A model generated the notes under the pieces. The model made no database searches, was not told the origin of the DNA, and worked only from the letters and a program-made list of their open reading frames with translations. 64,000 nt of DNA from Agapanthus africanus (lineage: Eukaryota; Streptophyta; Magnoliopsida; Asparagales; Amaryllidaceae), in assembly GCA_030015575.1 (NCBI GenBank), contig JASDDO010000019.1, positions 513,456,986 to 513,520,985 of the forward strand. Reading direction: 5' to 3'. Shown here piece by piece: positions 22,765 to 34,134 of this stretch; positions within the stretch are counted from its first letter, which is position 1; every line of letters begins with the position of its first letter. The position numbers and the translations under genes were made by a program.

Positions 22765-23839
22765 ACACTAAAGGAGTAGTGTAGTCAGAAAAAATAGAAA
22801 AACAGAATGTGGGGGTAAGATAACGTCAATGGAGGGAAGTGATGGAAGTGAGTTGCAAGGTTTCTTAGCGACAAGTTGCAAGTTTTGAAAAGATTTTTTC
22901 TCTTTTTTTTTCTTTCTTTTATGTGAGAGTTTTGCAAAGAAGTTTTTTTTTTGACAAGGGACTCGTGACACAAGTGTATCAACCACACATGCACAATCAG
23001 GCCTAGATCTAGGGTCACCTAGGTCTGCTAGACAGCTCCTAACTAGGGCTAGAAATAGGACCTCAAACCGCCTCTTCACGGACAAGTACGGCCAGGTAAG
23101 TGGGAAGGAACCACCACTACAGTGGGCCTAATTAATAACCACTAGCCTAGACACCGCAATGTCAGTTAGGATAAATGGTCGATGCCTATACTAGTCCTTT
23201 TCCTATTGAGCTCGATGTCCTTAGGTCTGAGTCTAATATTTTTTAATTACTTGTGGTCAATGCACATGCTTTAGGTGTTTTCTGGGGTCCTGGGAAGGGT
23301 GATGAAATCCCCACCCAATCTGAGTTTGGTCAATTAGCCCCTTAAAGTCCGATTAAATTATGCAAAACAGTAAAATTCACTTGCAATCAATTTTTAGCGC
23401 GGCGCAAAGAAGTCCTGCAGAAAGTTTTTACAGAGAGATATATGGGAGGTTGAAGAGAGGAGAAGGAGAAATCAAACCCTGCAATTTTTAGGTGCTGACG
23501 TGGCAGGCAGAGCACGAAACCGCGGCGGGAGACCTACTTATGCGGCGGAAGCGCGGCAGTTCAGTGGGTTCAGCCTCTGAAAAATTTTGTGCAGCTCCTG
23601 TTCACCAATTCTACTCTGTTCTGATGGTTCCTTTTCTGTTTTGACCTTCTGTAAAATTCCAGATTTGCAATCCTTCGCTGTTCCTGCAAGATTCAAGCAA
23701 TAAACCCTTCAAACAGATAAAAATTGATAAAATGTTTTTGTACTTTTTTATATTTTCTGATTTTTAAGATTTTAAAATTTATATCAACCCGAAAATACAC
23801 AAAAAGAAATTTTACGCCATCCCCGGCAACGGCGCCATT
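22765..23839 (-). other. Leader and tRNA-Asp primer site of the Athila-like element
   Basis: The + strand at 23821-23837 reads CCCCGGCAACGGCGCCA, identical to the 3' end of plant tRNA-Asp with its CCA tail. The minus strand is therefore a perfect primer-binding site, two bases from the right LTR. This is the known Athila primer. The rest of the 1.07 kb leader has no convincing gene. Confidence 0.9.
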
Positions 23840-25152
23840 TGATTTGAGTGATTTCTTGTATTTACCGCAATCAGAAACGGCGTCGCTTTGCAGCTAGCCG
23901 ATGAGTACGGGTCGATCCACAGAGATGGGTAATTTTCTAAATGTGTTTTTACGAGTTGATTCTAAATGTTGTTTGGATTGATTAAATCTAAAACCCAGAT
24001 CTATTAATAAACTAAGTTAATCTAATTTAAAGTCTCGCTAGGGCTAGGTTTAGGGGAAGTTTGGAGATTTAAGGGTTCCTCACCGTTTTCAATGCCTTAT
24101 TATTGATCTATTAGATGTTGGGGGTAATTATCCATAAAGTGGATAAGAATCTTTTGGGAAGATATTTCTTCCTCTAGATTTGTATCCTTCCTTTATCGAT
24201 ACTTACCCTAACCTCCATGGAAAACGCGCGCAACCTGCCTTTTATACTACGGTTCATCGTTACCTCAAGGGTAGGATGCCGCAGGGAGCGGTTGTGCGTG
24301 CATGCATGGAGTTCTAACTCTTAGGTGTGGATGGCATGAAAGGGGTGAGAGATCTCATCTCTCAAACCTTTCCCTAAGGCTAACCCTAACGAGCGAGGAG
24401 ATTACTCGCTCATTAGGGGATGGTAAAACATACTAATTAAAAGAGAATAGAAACAAAGAAATAAAGTTACTTACTAGTGTGACGGCTCCCTCCAAGCAAT
24501 ATAGAACAGATCTGAATAATACTCCCAGCAATTCTGAATTTTATTGATTGAAAAGAGGCATAGGGTTTTACAATTTTTGATTACAATTTATAAGCAAACA
24601 AGGAAACTAGGGTTACAGACTCTCGCACATGTGCAATTACAGATTTGCCCATGGCAAATCCAAACACCCGCACCGACGCACCGACACGAGAAAAATTCAC
24701 CGACATGGGCTTTAAATGGCCGCGGAACTGCGGCATTAGTGGGCTTGGGCCGCGGTTCCGCGGCCTTTTGGTGAGATCATCTCACCAAACTTCCTGGGTT
24801 GGTTCTTTATACATTGGGCTTTATATTTCCATAGTTCTTTTCTCCCTTTGGCTTCTGGTCTTCTCCAGATCTTCAGTGAAACTTGTAGTGGTCTTTTAAC
24901 TGTTTCCTTTGAAATTTCGGACCATACGTTGCCTTGTACACTTGTGAATTGTTCTTTGTCTAGGCTTGACTAGTGTCCTTCTACTTGTTGGTCAAAAGTC
25001 CCTCTTTTTGTATCATCTTTTGTCTGTTTCACCGTTTTCGCTCCAAGAACCTATATCCTGTAATATGCAACAAACGTGCGTCAAGAGTACCTGTTTATTT
25101 ATTAAATGAATGAAAATGGGGAGTATAATAATGCAATATTATAGTATGAACA
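23840..25152 (-). repeat. 5' LTR (right) of the Athila-like element
   Basis: This is the partner of 16532-17843, with the same ends (TGATTTGAGTG and GTATGAACA on the + strand). It directly follows the primer site, so it is the 5' LTR for minus-strand transcription. Confidence 0.93.
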
Positions 25153-25157
25153 GGTAC

Positions 25158-26290
25158 CATATCCCAGTATAGCGATGCTGATGTCAACCCAAATCAAATC
25201 AAACTAACAACCTCTGCGGTGGAATCATGCTCCGTCCCAGAATTTACCCCGTGTCGAAATCATGCTTCGCCTCGGGATATCTACCTTCCCTGCCGGAATT
25301 ATGCTCCGCCTCGGAATCAAATCAACCAACCAGCTCTGCGTCGGAGTCATGCTCCGTCTCAGAGTGTACCCCGTGTCGAAATCAAGCTTCGCCTCGGTGT
25401 ATCTGCCTTCCCAGTCGGAATTATGCTTCGGCTCGGAATCAACCAACGGCCTCTTCGTCGGAATTATGCCCCGCCTCGGAATCAAGTCAACCAGCAAGCT
25501 CTGCGTCGGAATCATGCTTCGTCTCAGAATGTGCACCCCGTGTCGAAATCATGCTTTGCCTCGGTGTATCTGCCTTCCCTGTCGAAATTATGTTTCGCCT
25601 CGGAATCAAATCAACCAACCAGCTCTGCGTCGGAGTCATGCTCCGTCTCAGAGTGTACCCCGTGTCGAAATCAAGCTTCGCCTCGATGTATCTGCCTTCC
25701 CTGTCGGAATTATGCTTCGGCTTGGAATCAACCAACGACCTCCTCGTCGGAATTATGCTCCGCCTCGGAATCAAGTCAACCAGCAAGCTCTGTGTCGGAA
25801 TCATGCTTCGTCTCAGAATGTGCACCCCGTGTCGAAATCATGCTTCACCTCGGTGTATCGGCCTTCCCTATCAAAATTATGCTTCGTCTCGGAATTAAGT
25901 CGGCCAACAAGCTCGGCGCCGGAATCATGCTCCGTCTCAGAATGTACCCCGTGTCGAAATCATGCTTCGCCTCGGAGTATTTGCTTTCCTTATCGGAATT
26001 ATGCTTCGCCTGGGAATCAACCTCTGCATCGAAATTATGCTTCGGTCAGAATGTCTGCCGCTCGTCGGAATTATGCTTCGACCCCCCGGGAATCTTGCTC
26101 CGCTCTTCGGAATGATGCTCTGATCCCCTGGAATCATGCACCGCTCTTCGGAATGATGCTCCGATCCCCTGGAATCATGCTCCGCCCTTCGGAATTATGT
26201 TCCGATCCCGGAATTATGCTCCAACCCTCGGAATTATGCTCTAATCCCCGGAATTATGCTCTCGGGATGATGCTCTGCCCCTAGAATGAT
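25158..26290. repeat. Higher-order satellite built on TCGGAATTATGCTTCG
   Basis: A basic unit of about 35-45 bp (TCGGAATTATGCTCCGCCTC with variants) is organised into a higher-order unit of about 287 bp. ATCAAATCAACCAACCAGCT recurs at about 25314 and 25601, and GGAATCAAGTCAACCAGCAA at about 25477 and 25767. The right part (26000-26290) degrades to short units. Long frames stay open on both strands (up to 340 codons) only because the unit lacks stops. It is the continuation of the gag-only element after the Athila-like insertion. Confidence 0.88.
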
Positions 26291-26372
26291 GTTCCACCTC
26301 GAAGTCCAACTTCAAGATCCATCAATTTCATGCACACAACTCATATGCGTGGTGTGCATTCATTGATGGGGG
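26291..26372 (+). other. Polypurine tract of the gag-only element, split by copia
   Basis: CATTCATTGATGGGGG ends at 26372, and after the copia element GGGGGGCACTT continues at 36075, eleven bases before the 3' LTR. The joined G-run is where the plus-strand primer of the host element is expected. Confidence 0.75.
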
Positions 26373-28316
26373 TGTAAGTCCATGTCACGCACCCCACGAA
26401 CTTGCGGGGAGGCGGAATATATGAAAAACGATTATCAAAGCTTCGTAACACGGACTTGAGCGCATGAATCGTTTCTAAACCATTGCTAACTATCAACTTG
26501 AGGTTTAACAACTCGGATACGAAGTTATACTTCACGATACTAGTCCTTAAAGTCTTCATCGCGGTCCTCCACTCCTCGTAGGCTCCTTGGAACATCGGCA
26601 CCTCAACGGCCTCTTCGAATCAAAGACGATCCACCCGAAAGCTCCTACGCCAAGCTTAATCTCAAACTTGAGATAACTAGATTGCTTAAAGTGCTAATCT
26701 AAGCTACCTAGGGAATATAGAGTGAGGTTATGGATGTATTAGTCTAGCTAACCCTTGATCTCAACACATGAGAGGCTAGGGTTAGGGTTTGAAGAGAGAG
26801 TGAGCTTGAGGAGAGAGAAGGTGAGAATGATAATGAAAAGAATAATGAACTCATATGAATATATCAACCATAACAATTAATCAAATAAATGATTTATCAT
26901 CATGGTTAGATTCATTCATCTAGTGTGATTCATCATATGACTCATTAATCCATTAATGAATCATTTAATGTAAAGGATGAATCACACAAATGAGTCATTA
27001 AGCAATTAATGCTCATGCCACCTTAACCCCTTAGTCACCACTCTTCTAGAACCTTCCCGACAAATTACGAGAACGCCCCTCCAATCCGTGAATACACGGA
27101 AAAACTTTAGACTGTATAAATCCAATAACCCGATACTAGAATCTGGCTTAAACCAAAAACAGCTAGTAAAAACTGTCCGAAAAGTCGTACGTGCGTAAAC
27201 ACACGTATGTGTCCGAACCCTTGTCGTAAAACCATACGACCTCTATATCGTTTCGCCTGGAGCAGGAAAACTCTCTATGTGGGACTCTAAAGACTTAACA
27301 CTACGCTGGCAGTGGGTTTAACCATAGACCGCAAGCGGCACTAGCTGTACGTAACGGTCCCCAGGTAGATGTCGATAAGAAGGCCGATGAGGAAAACCAT
27401 CCGAACCCCTACTGAGCCTGATGTGACAATCTCCGTACAGTTCTGTCTGTTCGTCTAAGACTATCGGATATCAAGCCTAGGGGCGGCAAGCGTCAGTCCC
27501 CTAATAGCTATATAAGTCGTGTCGGAGCGAAATCCATTACACCTTGAGAAGCTACTGGAACCTACCAGTATATTTCGCTTGCCCTGGCCTTGGACTTTGC
27601 GTAATGGTTTTCTGACACAGCGCGATATCATCTCCCAATACCGGGAGAGACGAATCCTATCTAACCGCCACTGCCTCCAAGTGCTCGGGACTGCACCCAA
27701 CTGCTACCTGTTTTCACGACTCCTTTGAACCGTGGTAGGGTAGCAATCTAAGAACAGTGGGACACACTCGAGGCGAAGTAGCAGTGTCAAGTCTGCGGAC
27801 TATGCTGTACTCATGTCACCTGGGAACTGTTAACTGACGATGGGTATAATACCAACCAATCAGTTCCCTGGCGAGTCCTGTCCGGTGTACCCGTAACCTA
27901 ACGAGCACCTGTATACTATCTCTAGTACGACGTACTAATGGCTGTGGGACAGACCATCTCCCAAACTGGGATGAGAAGCGTACACACTTAGTCTACTCCG
28001 GAATATCGATGCCCTATCTCGATAATCCAACGACCAGGGACCTGTATAGGATGTTGCTTACAGACTACCCAGCCCCCACTAGTGTGACTGCCATCACAAC
28101 GCTGGTAATCAAGCAAAGATCCTATGGGCTCTACTAATATGTATAAGTGATACGTTACAAGAAACATATGCACATATTAAAGTTGACTCAAACCAAGTAG
28201 CATACTACTATGTTTAGCAAGACTGTTATATATAACTTTGAATATCCCAAGCTTCCATTAAGTAATATACATGCTAGTATGATACAATAATGGCCCCTAG
28301 GGCATATACACTAACA
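26373..28316 (-). repeat. 3' LTR (left) of the copia element
   Basis: It aligns along its whole length with 34135-36074, with scattered substitutions and one 5-base indel. The outer end TGTAAGTCCATGTCACGCAC follows the GGGGG duplication. The inner end ATATACACTAACA abuts the purine tract. Confidence 0.95.
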
Positions 28317-31300
28317 ATCTCCCACTTGCACAAGGGCCATGAGCTGGCATATCGTAGACCTATCATCTCGAATAGCCTCTCGAACCGCGTCTGAGGAATG
28401 ACCTTTGTGAATGGATCAGCAATGTTATCCTCCGTCTTTACTCTCTTCACCTCGATCTCCTGGCGATCTATGATCTCCCTGATCAGGTGATACCGCCTTA
28501 AGATGTGTTTGGACTTCTGATGTGACCTGGGTTCCTTCGCTAAAGCTATAGCGCCGTTGTTGTCACAATACAGAGGTATTGGACCAACACTGGTAGGAAC
28601 CACCTGAAGTTCTGTGAGGAACTTCTTCATCCAGACTGCTTCTTTTGCGGCATCACAAGCAGCTATGTACTCTGCTTCCATCGTTGAGTCAGCAACGGTC
28701 TCCTGTTTGGAACTCTTCCAACAGACCGCCCCTCCATTGAGGGTAAAGACATAACCCGACATGGATTTGGAGTCATCTTTGTCACTCTGGAAGCCGGAGT
28801 CGGCAAAGGCCTCCATCTGGAGGCTTTTCCGCCATACATCAAGAACATCTCTTTAGTCCTTCTTAGGTACTTGAGAATGTTCTTTACTGCTGTCCAGTGC
28901 TTCTCCCCTGGGTTTGCTTGATACCGGCTTACTACGCTCAATGCGTATGCTACATCTGGTCTGGTACATAACATCGCATACATTATAGAGCCTACCGCAG
29001 AAGCGTAGGGTATAATCGACATGAGATCCCTTTCCAAATCAGTCTTGGGAGACATCTCTTTGGAGAGGGTGATTCCGTGACAAGCCGGTAGGTTACCGCG
29101 CTTAGAATCATCCATACTGAATCTCTTCACTATGATGTCTATGTACCTGGACTGCGAAAGTCCCAATATCCTCTTTGATCTATCACGATAGATCCGGATC
29201 CCCAGAATGTAGGTGGCATCACCTAGGTCTTTCATGGAGAATTTATGTGACAAGAATCTTTTGACTGACTGCAACATAGGAATATCATTTCCTATTAGGA
29301 GAATGCCATCTACGTACAAGACGAGGAATACTACAGCTCTCCCTACAATCTTACTGTATATGCATGGTTCATCTGGATTTTTGATAAAGTCAAATTCTTT
29401 GACAGTATCATCAAAACAGATGTTCCAACTCCGCGATGCCTGCTTTAGTCCATAAATGGACTTAAGCAGCTTGCATACTTTACCGCTGCTCCCACTCTGA
29501 ATGAATCCCTCTGGCTGATCCATATAGACGCTCTCTTCCAAATTACCATTTAGAAAGGCCGTCTTTACGTCCATCTGCCAAATTTCATAATCGTGGAAGG
29601 CAGCAATAGCAAGAAGGACCCGAATGGATTTAAGCATAGCTACTGGAGAAAAGGTTTCGTCATAGTCCAAACCAGGTGTTTGACAGAAACCCTTTGCAAT
29701 AAGTCTAGCCTTATAGGTTTCAACCTGTCTATCTACACCAATCTTCCTTTTGAAGATCCATTTGCATCCTACGGGTTTTACCCCATCTGGAGCAACGTCC
29801 AAAGTCCATACTTTGTTAGTGTACATGGACTCCATTTCGGTCCGCATTGCTTCCAGCCATTTTACTGAGTCACCACTCTGAATGGCTTGCTGGAAGCTAG
29901 TAGGCTCATCATAGTCAATAGTGCAATCCTCTCTATCCCCGTCTATGAGAAAACCGTAGTATCTCTCGGGCGGATGAGACTGCCTACTACTCCTGCGGAG
30001 TGGCGTCGGGATGTCCGGTTCTTCTGAAACCTCTGGTTCTACTAAGCTTTCAGTAATAGCTTGTGGTTCTGGAATTTCTTCCAGTTCTATTGCGCTCCCA
30101 CTTATCTGATTTTCTAAAAACTCAGTTTCCAAGAAGCGAGCATTATGAGAAACAAAAATCTTTTGTTCCTCTGCGTAATAGAAATAATATCCTTTGGAGT
30201 TCTTTGGATATCCCACAAACTTACACTGTACTGATCGTGCCTCTAGCTTGTCCGCATGCTGCTTCTTTACAAAAGCTGGACATCCCCATATCTTAATATG
30301 TTTAAGATAGGGTTTCTTTCCACACCACATCTGATATGGTGAAGTAGGCACAGTCTTAGTTGGAACTCTGTATAAAAGGTATGCGGCTGATTCTAGTGCA
30401 TATCCCCAGAATGATCGTGGTAACTCAGCTTTACTTATCATGGAACGAACCATATCCAATAGGGTTCGATTCCTCCTTTCCGATACACCGTTGTGTTGTG
30501 GTGTGTATGGAGGAGTAAGCTGAGAGAGAATTCCATTCTCTTTTAAGTAACCCAGGAACTCGGCACTTAAGTATTCACCACCTCGATCAGATCTCAGTGT
30601 CTTGATACTTTTGCCGGTTTGGCTTTCTACTTCATTCTTGTATTCTTAGAATTTCTCAAAGGCCTCGGATTTATGCTTCATCAAGAAGATATATCCATAC
30701 CTAGAGAAATCATCCGTAAAAGTAATGAAGTAGGAATAACCACCCCGCGCATGTGTAGACATTAGACCGCACACGTCACTGTGTACGAGTCCCAAGAGCT
30801 CGCTTGCTCTTACTCCGTGTCCAGTAAACGGAGTCTTTGTCATCTTTCCCATGAGACAAGATTCACAAGTAGCATAAGATTGATATTCGAACGAATTCAA
30901 ATGTCCTTTTCTATGTAACTTAGTTAATCGTGTTTCATTGATGTGACCTAGTCTACAATGCCATAAGAAAGCCTGATTCATGTCTGGAGACTTTCTTTTA
31001 AGTGCATTCTGGACATTGAAAACCTGAGCTTGATTTAATATGTATATACCGTTATTTAATGTACCTGACCCAATCAGAACTTGATTTAGGTAGATGTGGA
31101 CCACATCGCTTATAAAAGTAAAATCATATCCTTCTTTAGAAAGTAAGGATACAGATATGATATTACAAGTTGTACCTGGTACATAAAAACAGTTACGCAG
31201 AATCAATATCTCCCCAGTTGTCAGTCCAAGATGATATTCCCCTACGGATTCAGCGTTCATGCTCATTCCGTTAGCAACTGTGAGGGTCATATCACCTATC

Positions 31301-32065
31301 CCGATAACCCTACGATTTCTCAGATGAATTACAAATGCGAGTTCCTGATCCGGTATCCAATACCCAGGAAGTAGGGTTAACTGACATACAGTTCTCTATA
31401 ACAAATACACTTGAGGCTGAACCCACAACATGCTTCATATCCTGGCTACTGGCTTTAAAAGCCCTACAATCATTCTGCCAATGTTCATTCCTGTAACAAT
31501 AGGAACATCCCTCTCTTACTATATCCAGTCCCGAAACTTTTGCCGTTCTCTTTCCTTCTGCTTTCCTGGTTTCCTTCAGGGTAGGAGGCAGAGACTGTAG
31601 AATCAAGTCAGTATCTGACTCGTTTCCCAACGCGGTCTCCAGGTCCTGGAGCTCATCAATACAGCTAGTCATTGTAAGGACGTTGTCCCCTACAGATGAC
31701 TCGTCAGCCAACCTCGCTTGAATTAATTCGTTCGAGGTCTCATATCTTGCGATATGATATTGCTCTCCATATAAATCTTTGTTATGGAGAAAGATGGAAA
31801 CTAAGTCCATCTTCTCGTGCTGCTTCTGGTATATACCATCAACTGAAGCTAACACGAGGCACTTAGCTTTCGCTTTATCTTTTTCCCTTGTCTGACGGAT
31901 ATCCATATCCGCGAAAGTGGAAACTGGACCTGGGACGGCGGGATCTTGAGTAGTAATAGGGTGGTCCAGCTTGTCATAGGCAATGGACATCTGGACAGAC
32001 TTTTGCCACTCATATAAGTAAGATTCAGTCAAATTATTATCTAGATGTAACCTATGTGTGGTCAC
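28317..32065 (-). pseudogene. gag-pol: Copia gag-pol region (broken)
   Basis: Read right to left, the parts are as follows. Gag with a CX2CX4HX4C knuckle (CSYCYRNEHWQNDC) and the protease start (SWVLDTGSG) lie at about 32065-31310. The pre-integrase zinc motif (WHCRLGHINETRL ... CESCLMGK) and integrase catalytic core (VHSDVCGLM, FITFTDDFSRYGYIF) lie at about 31290-30646. The integrase C-terminal part (IKIWGCPAFVKK, CKFVGYPKNSKGY) follows. Reverse transcriptase (ARLIAKGFCQTPGLDYDETF, WQMDVKTAFLNG, GLKQASRSWN) lies at about 30000-28850. RNase H (VADSTMEAEYIAACDAAKEA, LYCDNNGAIALAKEP, SKHILRRYHLIRE) reaches about 28320. The region is broken, with several breaks. Confidence 0.93.
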
Positions 32066-34134
32066 AAGGCCGCTGCAATTTAAGAGAGAGAAGAAAATAC
32101 TATTAGCATGATGCTCAGAGTGGTTTAAATTTATCTAAACAGGATGGCTCCCACTGTTTCTCGAATCCCTCCTCAAACCATAAAAGAAGAATTAGCCAGG
32201 ACAATTCTTACCGTACAATACTTGCTTAACCGTTCAGCCATGCCAGTGTCGATACTTCGAGGGAGGTTTTCCAACGCTTTCGTGAAGTTCCTTAATTAAA
32301 TAACCTCTTTTCTCTGGGGGCGTAGCCCCGCTGAACCTTTCTTGGTACCTACTTGGTTTATAGCATTAATCGTTAAGTGACGAATCTCCTGATAAGTAGC
32401 ATGTACTCACAGTAGGATCGGGATCCAAAATATCATCGTATGATAATGTTGAAGGAATCCTACCAACATTCATCAAACTCCAAAATGGTATGCTGTTTCT
32501 GCAAATTTCAGTTTCTTTAGAAATTCCCGATATGGAATTTTGCCCCATGCTCTTATGATCTTGACTTTGGCCAAACAAATCATAAGTCACATGTCAAGTT
32601 CTACCCGTCATTGTCTAGGTTAATTTGAACCCACCCGTACATACCCTTGACTTTGGCCAAACAAGGTAGTACGACTGTCCCAAACCAACGCATCTATCTA
32701 TGCTACATATGAATATCCAATAGCTACCAAGCACTGTGCCTTGACTTTGGCCAAACAAACACAGATTGAATACTATTGGATACCCAAATGAAATGACGGA
32801 GGGCTACGAATGGTTTTGGCAAAACAGTGAAAGTAGTGAACTTGATATAATCGAAGGAACCTGATACTTTTTAAAAGGAGTGGTTAAAGCTCCGCAATTT
32901 AAAAAAAATCTGCTCTTTTAAAACAACCGAGTGGTTTCTTTTAAATTTGTTCCAACAATTAAACTTTGGTTTATTTTCTTTGTATTATAATAATGCGTCC
33001 CATCATTTATCCTATCATTGCAGAAAACAACGAAAACACCACGTCCTCTTATGCCATCCGCATTCGCCATAGGGTACCGTCATCACCCGTTAGGTTACTT
33101 AACTAACGACAGAGCGGGGGCTGTGCTAGCGCGGGTGTAAAACATAAGTGACGTCTAATAGCTATCATATATAGATATTGTACATTCGTCAGACGCAATA
33201 ATAAGCATTCCAGATCACAGATGAACTTTATTGGATTTATTAGCAATCCGCATTTGCTTTGAGCCTGTAATAAAAGATGGATTACACAGTTGTGATGAAT
33301 AGCCATTACCCCACCCTAGACCCCTACGGGTACGGCAAACTACCCGCCAAGTACCCGAAGTGAAGCGGTCTCCCTCAACAAAGTGAGTAGGCCACTAAAC
33401 ACTTCAAAGTACCCGGTAGTTTGTGTACCCCGCCTTGGGTCTATCCTAGGAGTAAAAACAGTAAAAAGAAATAATACAACGGTGGCTACAACCGCAACCT
33501 GGATGTGCCCCGCAAAAGAATATTACATCAAATTACATTTACATTGAATGAATGAATATTAAACACATCTCAAACCCCGGCTAATCATCACAACAGTCCA
33601 ACACAGTTCATATACACAAACAGTAAACATTTCAGAAATGTGCAACCCTCTTCCAACCGACATACTAACAGTTAGGGGAGGTTTACGAACACATTAAACA
33701 TTACAGATAAAAACCCAATTAGCAAATATCTTAGAACATCGATCGAATACCATATTCCGTGTCTACCCCAAAAGTAAACCTGCACTGAAGCAACCTGGGT
33801 AGAAACAGAGCATACAGGAAAACAAAAAACACCAAAATATGAATTACTGTGAAAATCCGAGTCAACTCGGCGTTGACTCGGCAGCGGATCCGCAGCCAAA
33901 AGCACCTTCTTGCCGCGGATCCGCGGCCGTCTTGCCGAGTTAGGGGCTCGTATTTTCCCAGTTTTCTTACAATTCCCTGCTGTGAATTTTAAGGTATGTC
34001 AAATTATTTTTCAGACAGGTTTAAAATTAACAGAAACTAGGAATTTTCAGGGTTTTGTTTTCGTGTTTTCCGTCGATCGAACTTCTAATTAGTTGCTAAT
34101 AAGCTAGTAATGGTTTAGTTGGCTCTGATACCAC
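32066..34134 (-). other. Copia 5' leader
   Basis: This roughly 2 kb stretch lies between the primer site and gag. No gene is seen. TTGACTTTGGCCAAACAA occurs three times on the + strand (about 32561, 32647, 32741), with the palindromic core TTTGGCCAAA. GCGGATCCGC-type repeats lie near 33880-33930. The leader is long for a copia element. Confidence 0.6.
34121..34133 (-). other. tRNA-iMet primer-binding site of the copia element
   Basis: The minus strand reads TGGTATCAGAGCC, one base from the right LTR. It matches the 3' end of plant initiator tRNA-Met, the usual copia primer. Confidence 0.95.

Larger units (their letters stand above)
16532..25152 (-). mobile_element. Athila-like Ty3/gypsy element with gag-protease only
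   Basis: LTRs of 1312 and 1313 bp (16532-17843, 23840-25152) are nearly identical. GGTAC is duplicated on both sides (16527-16531 and 25153-25157). A perfect tRNA-Asp primer site adjoins the right LTR, and a purine tract adjoins the left one, so transcription runs right to left. The single long reading frame (19351-22764) covers gag and protease. No reverse transcriptase or integrase coding follows; 1.5 kb of noncoding sequence lies there. The copy is young (LTRs differ by about 2-3% by eye). It is flanked on both sides by the repeats of the gag-only host element. Confidence 0.93.

Noticed and set aside
23821-23837. tRNA-Asp gene
   Set aside because: Only the 3' end of tRNA-Asp is present; it is the complement of the Athila-like primer site next to the LTR.
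25219-26284. Long open frames (up to 340 codons) rich in cysteine and leucine repeats
   Set aside because: They lie in a satellite whose unit lacks stops; several overlapping frames on both strands are open and show no domain.
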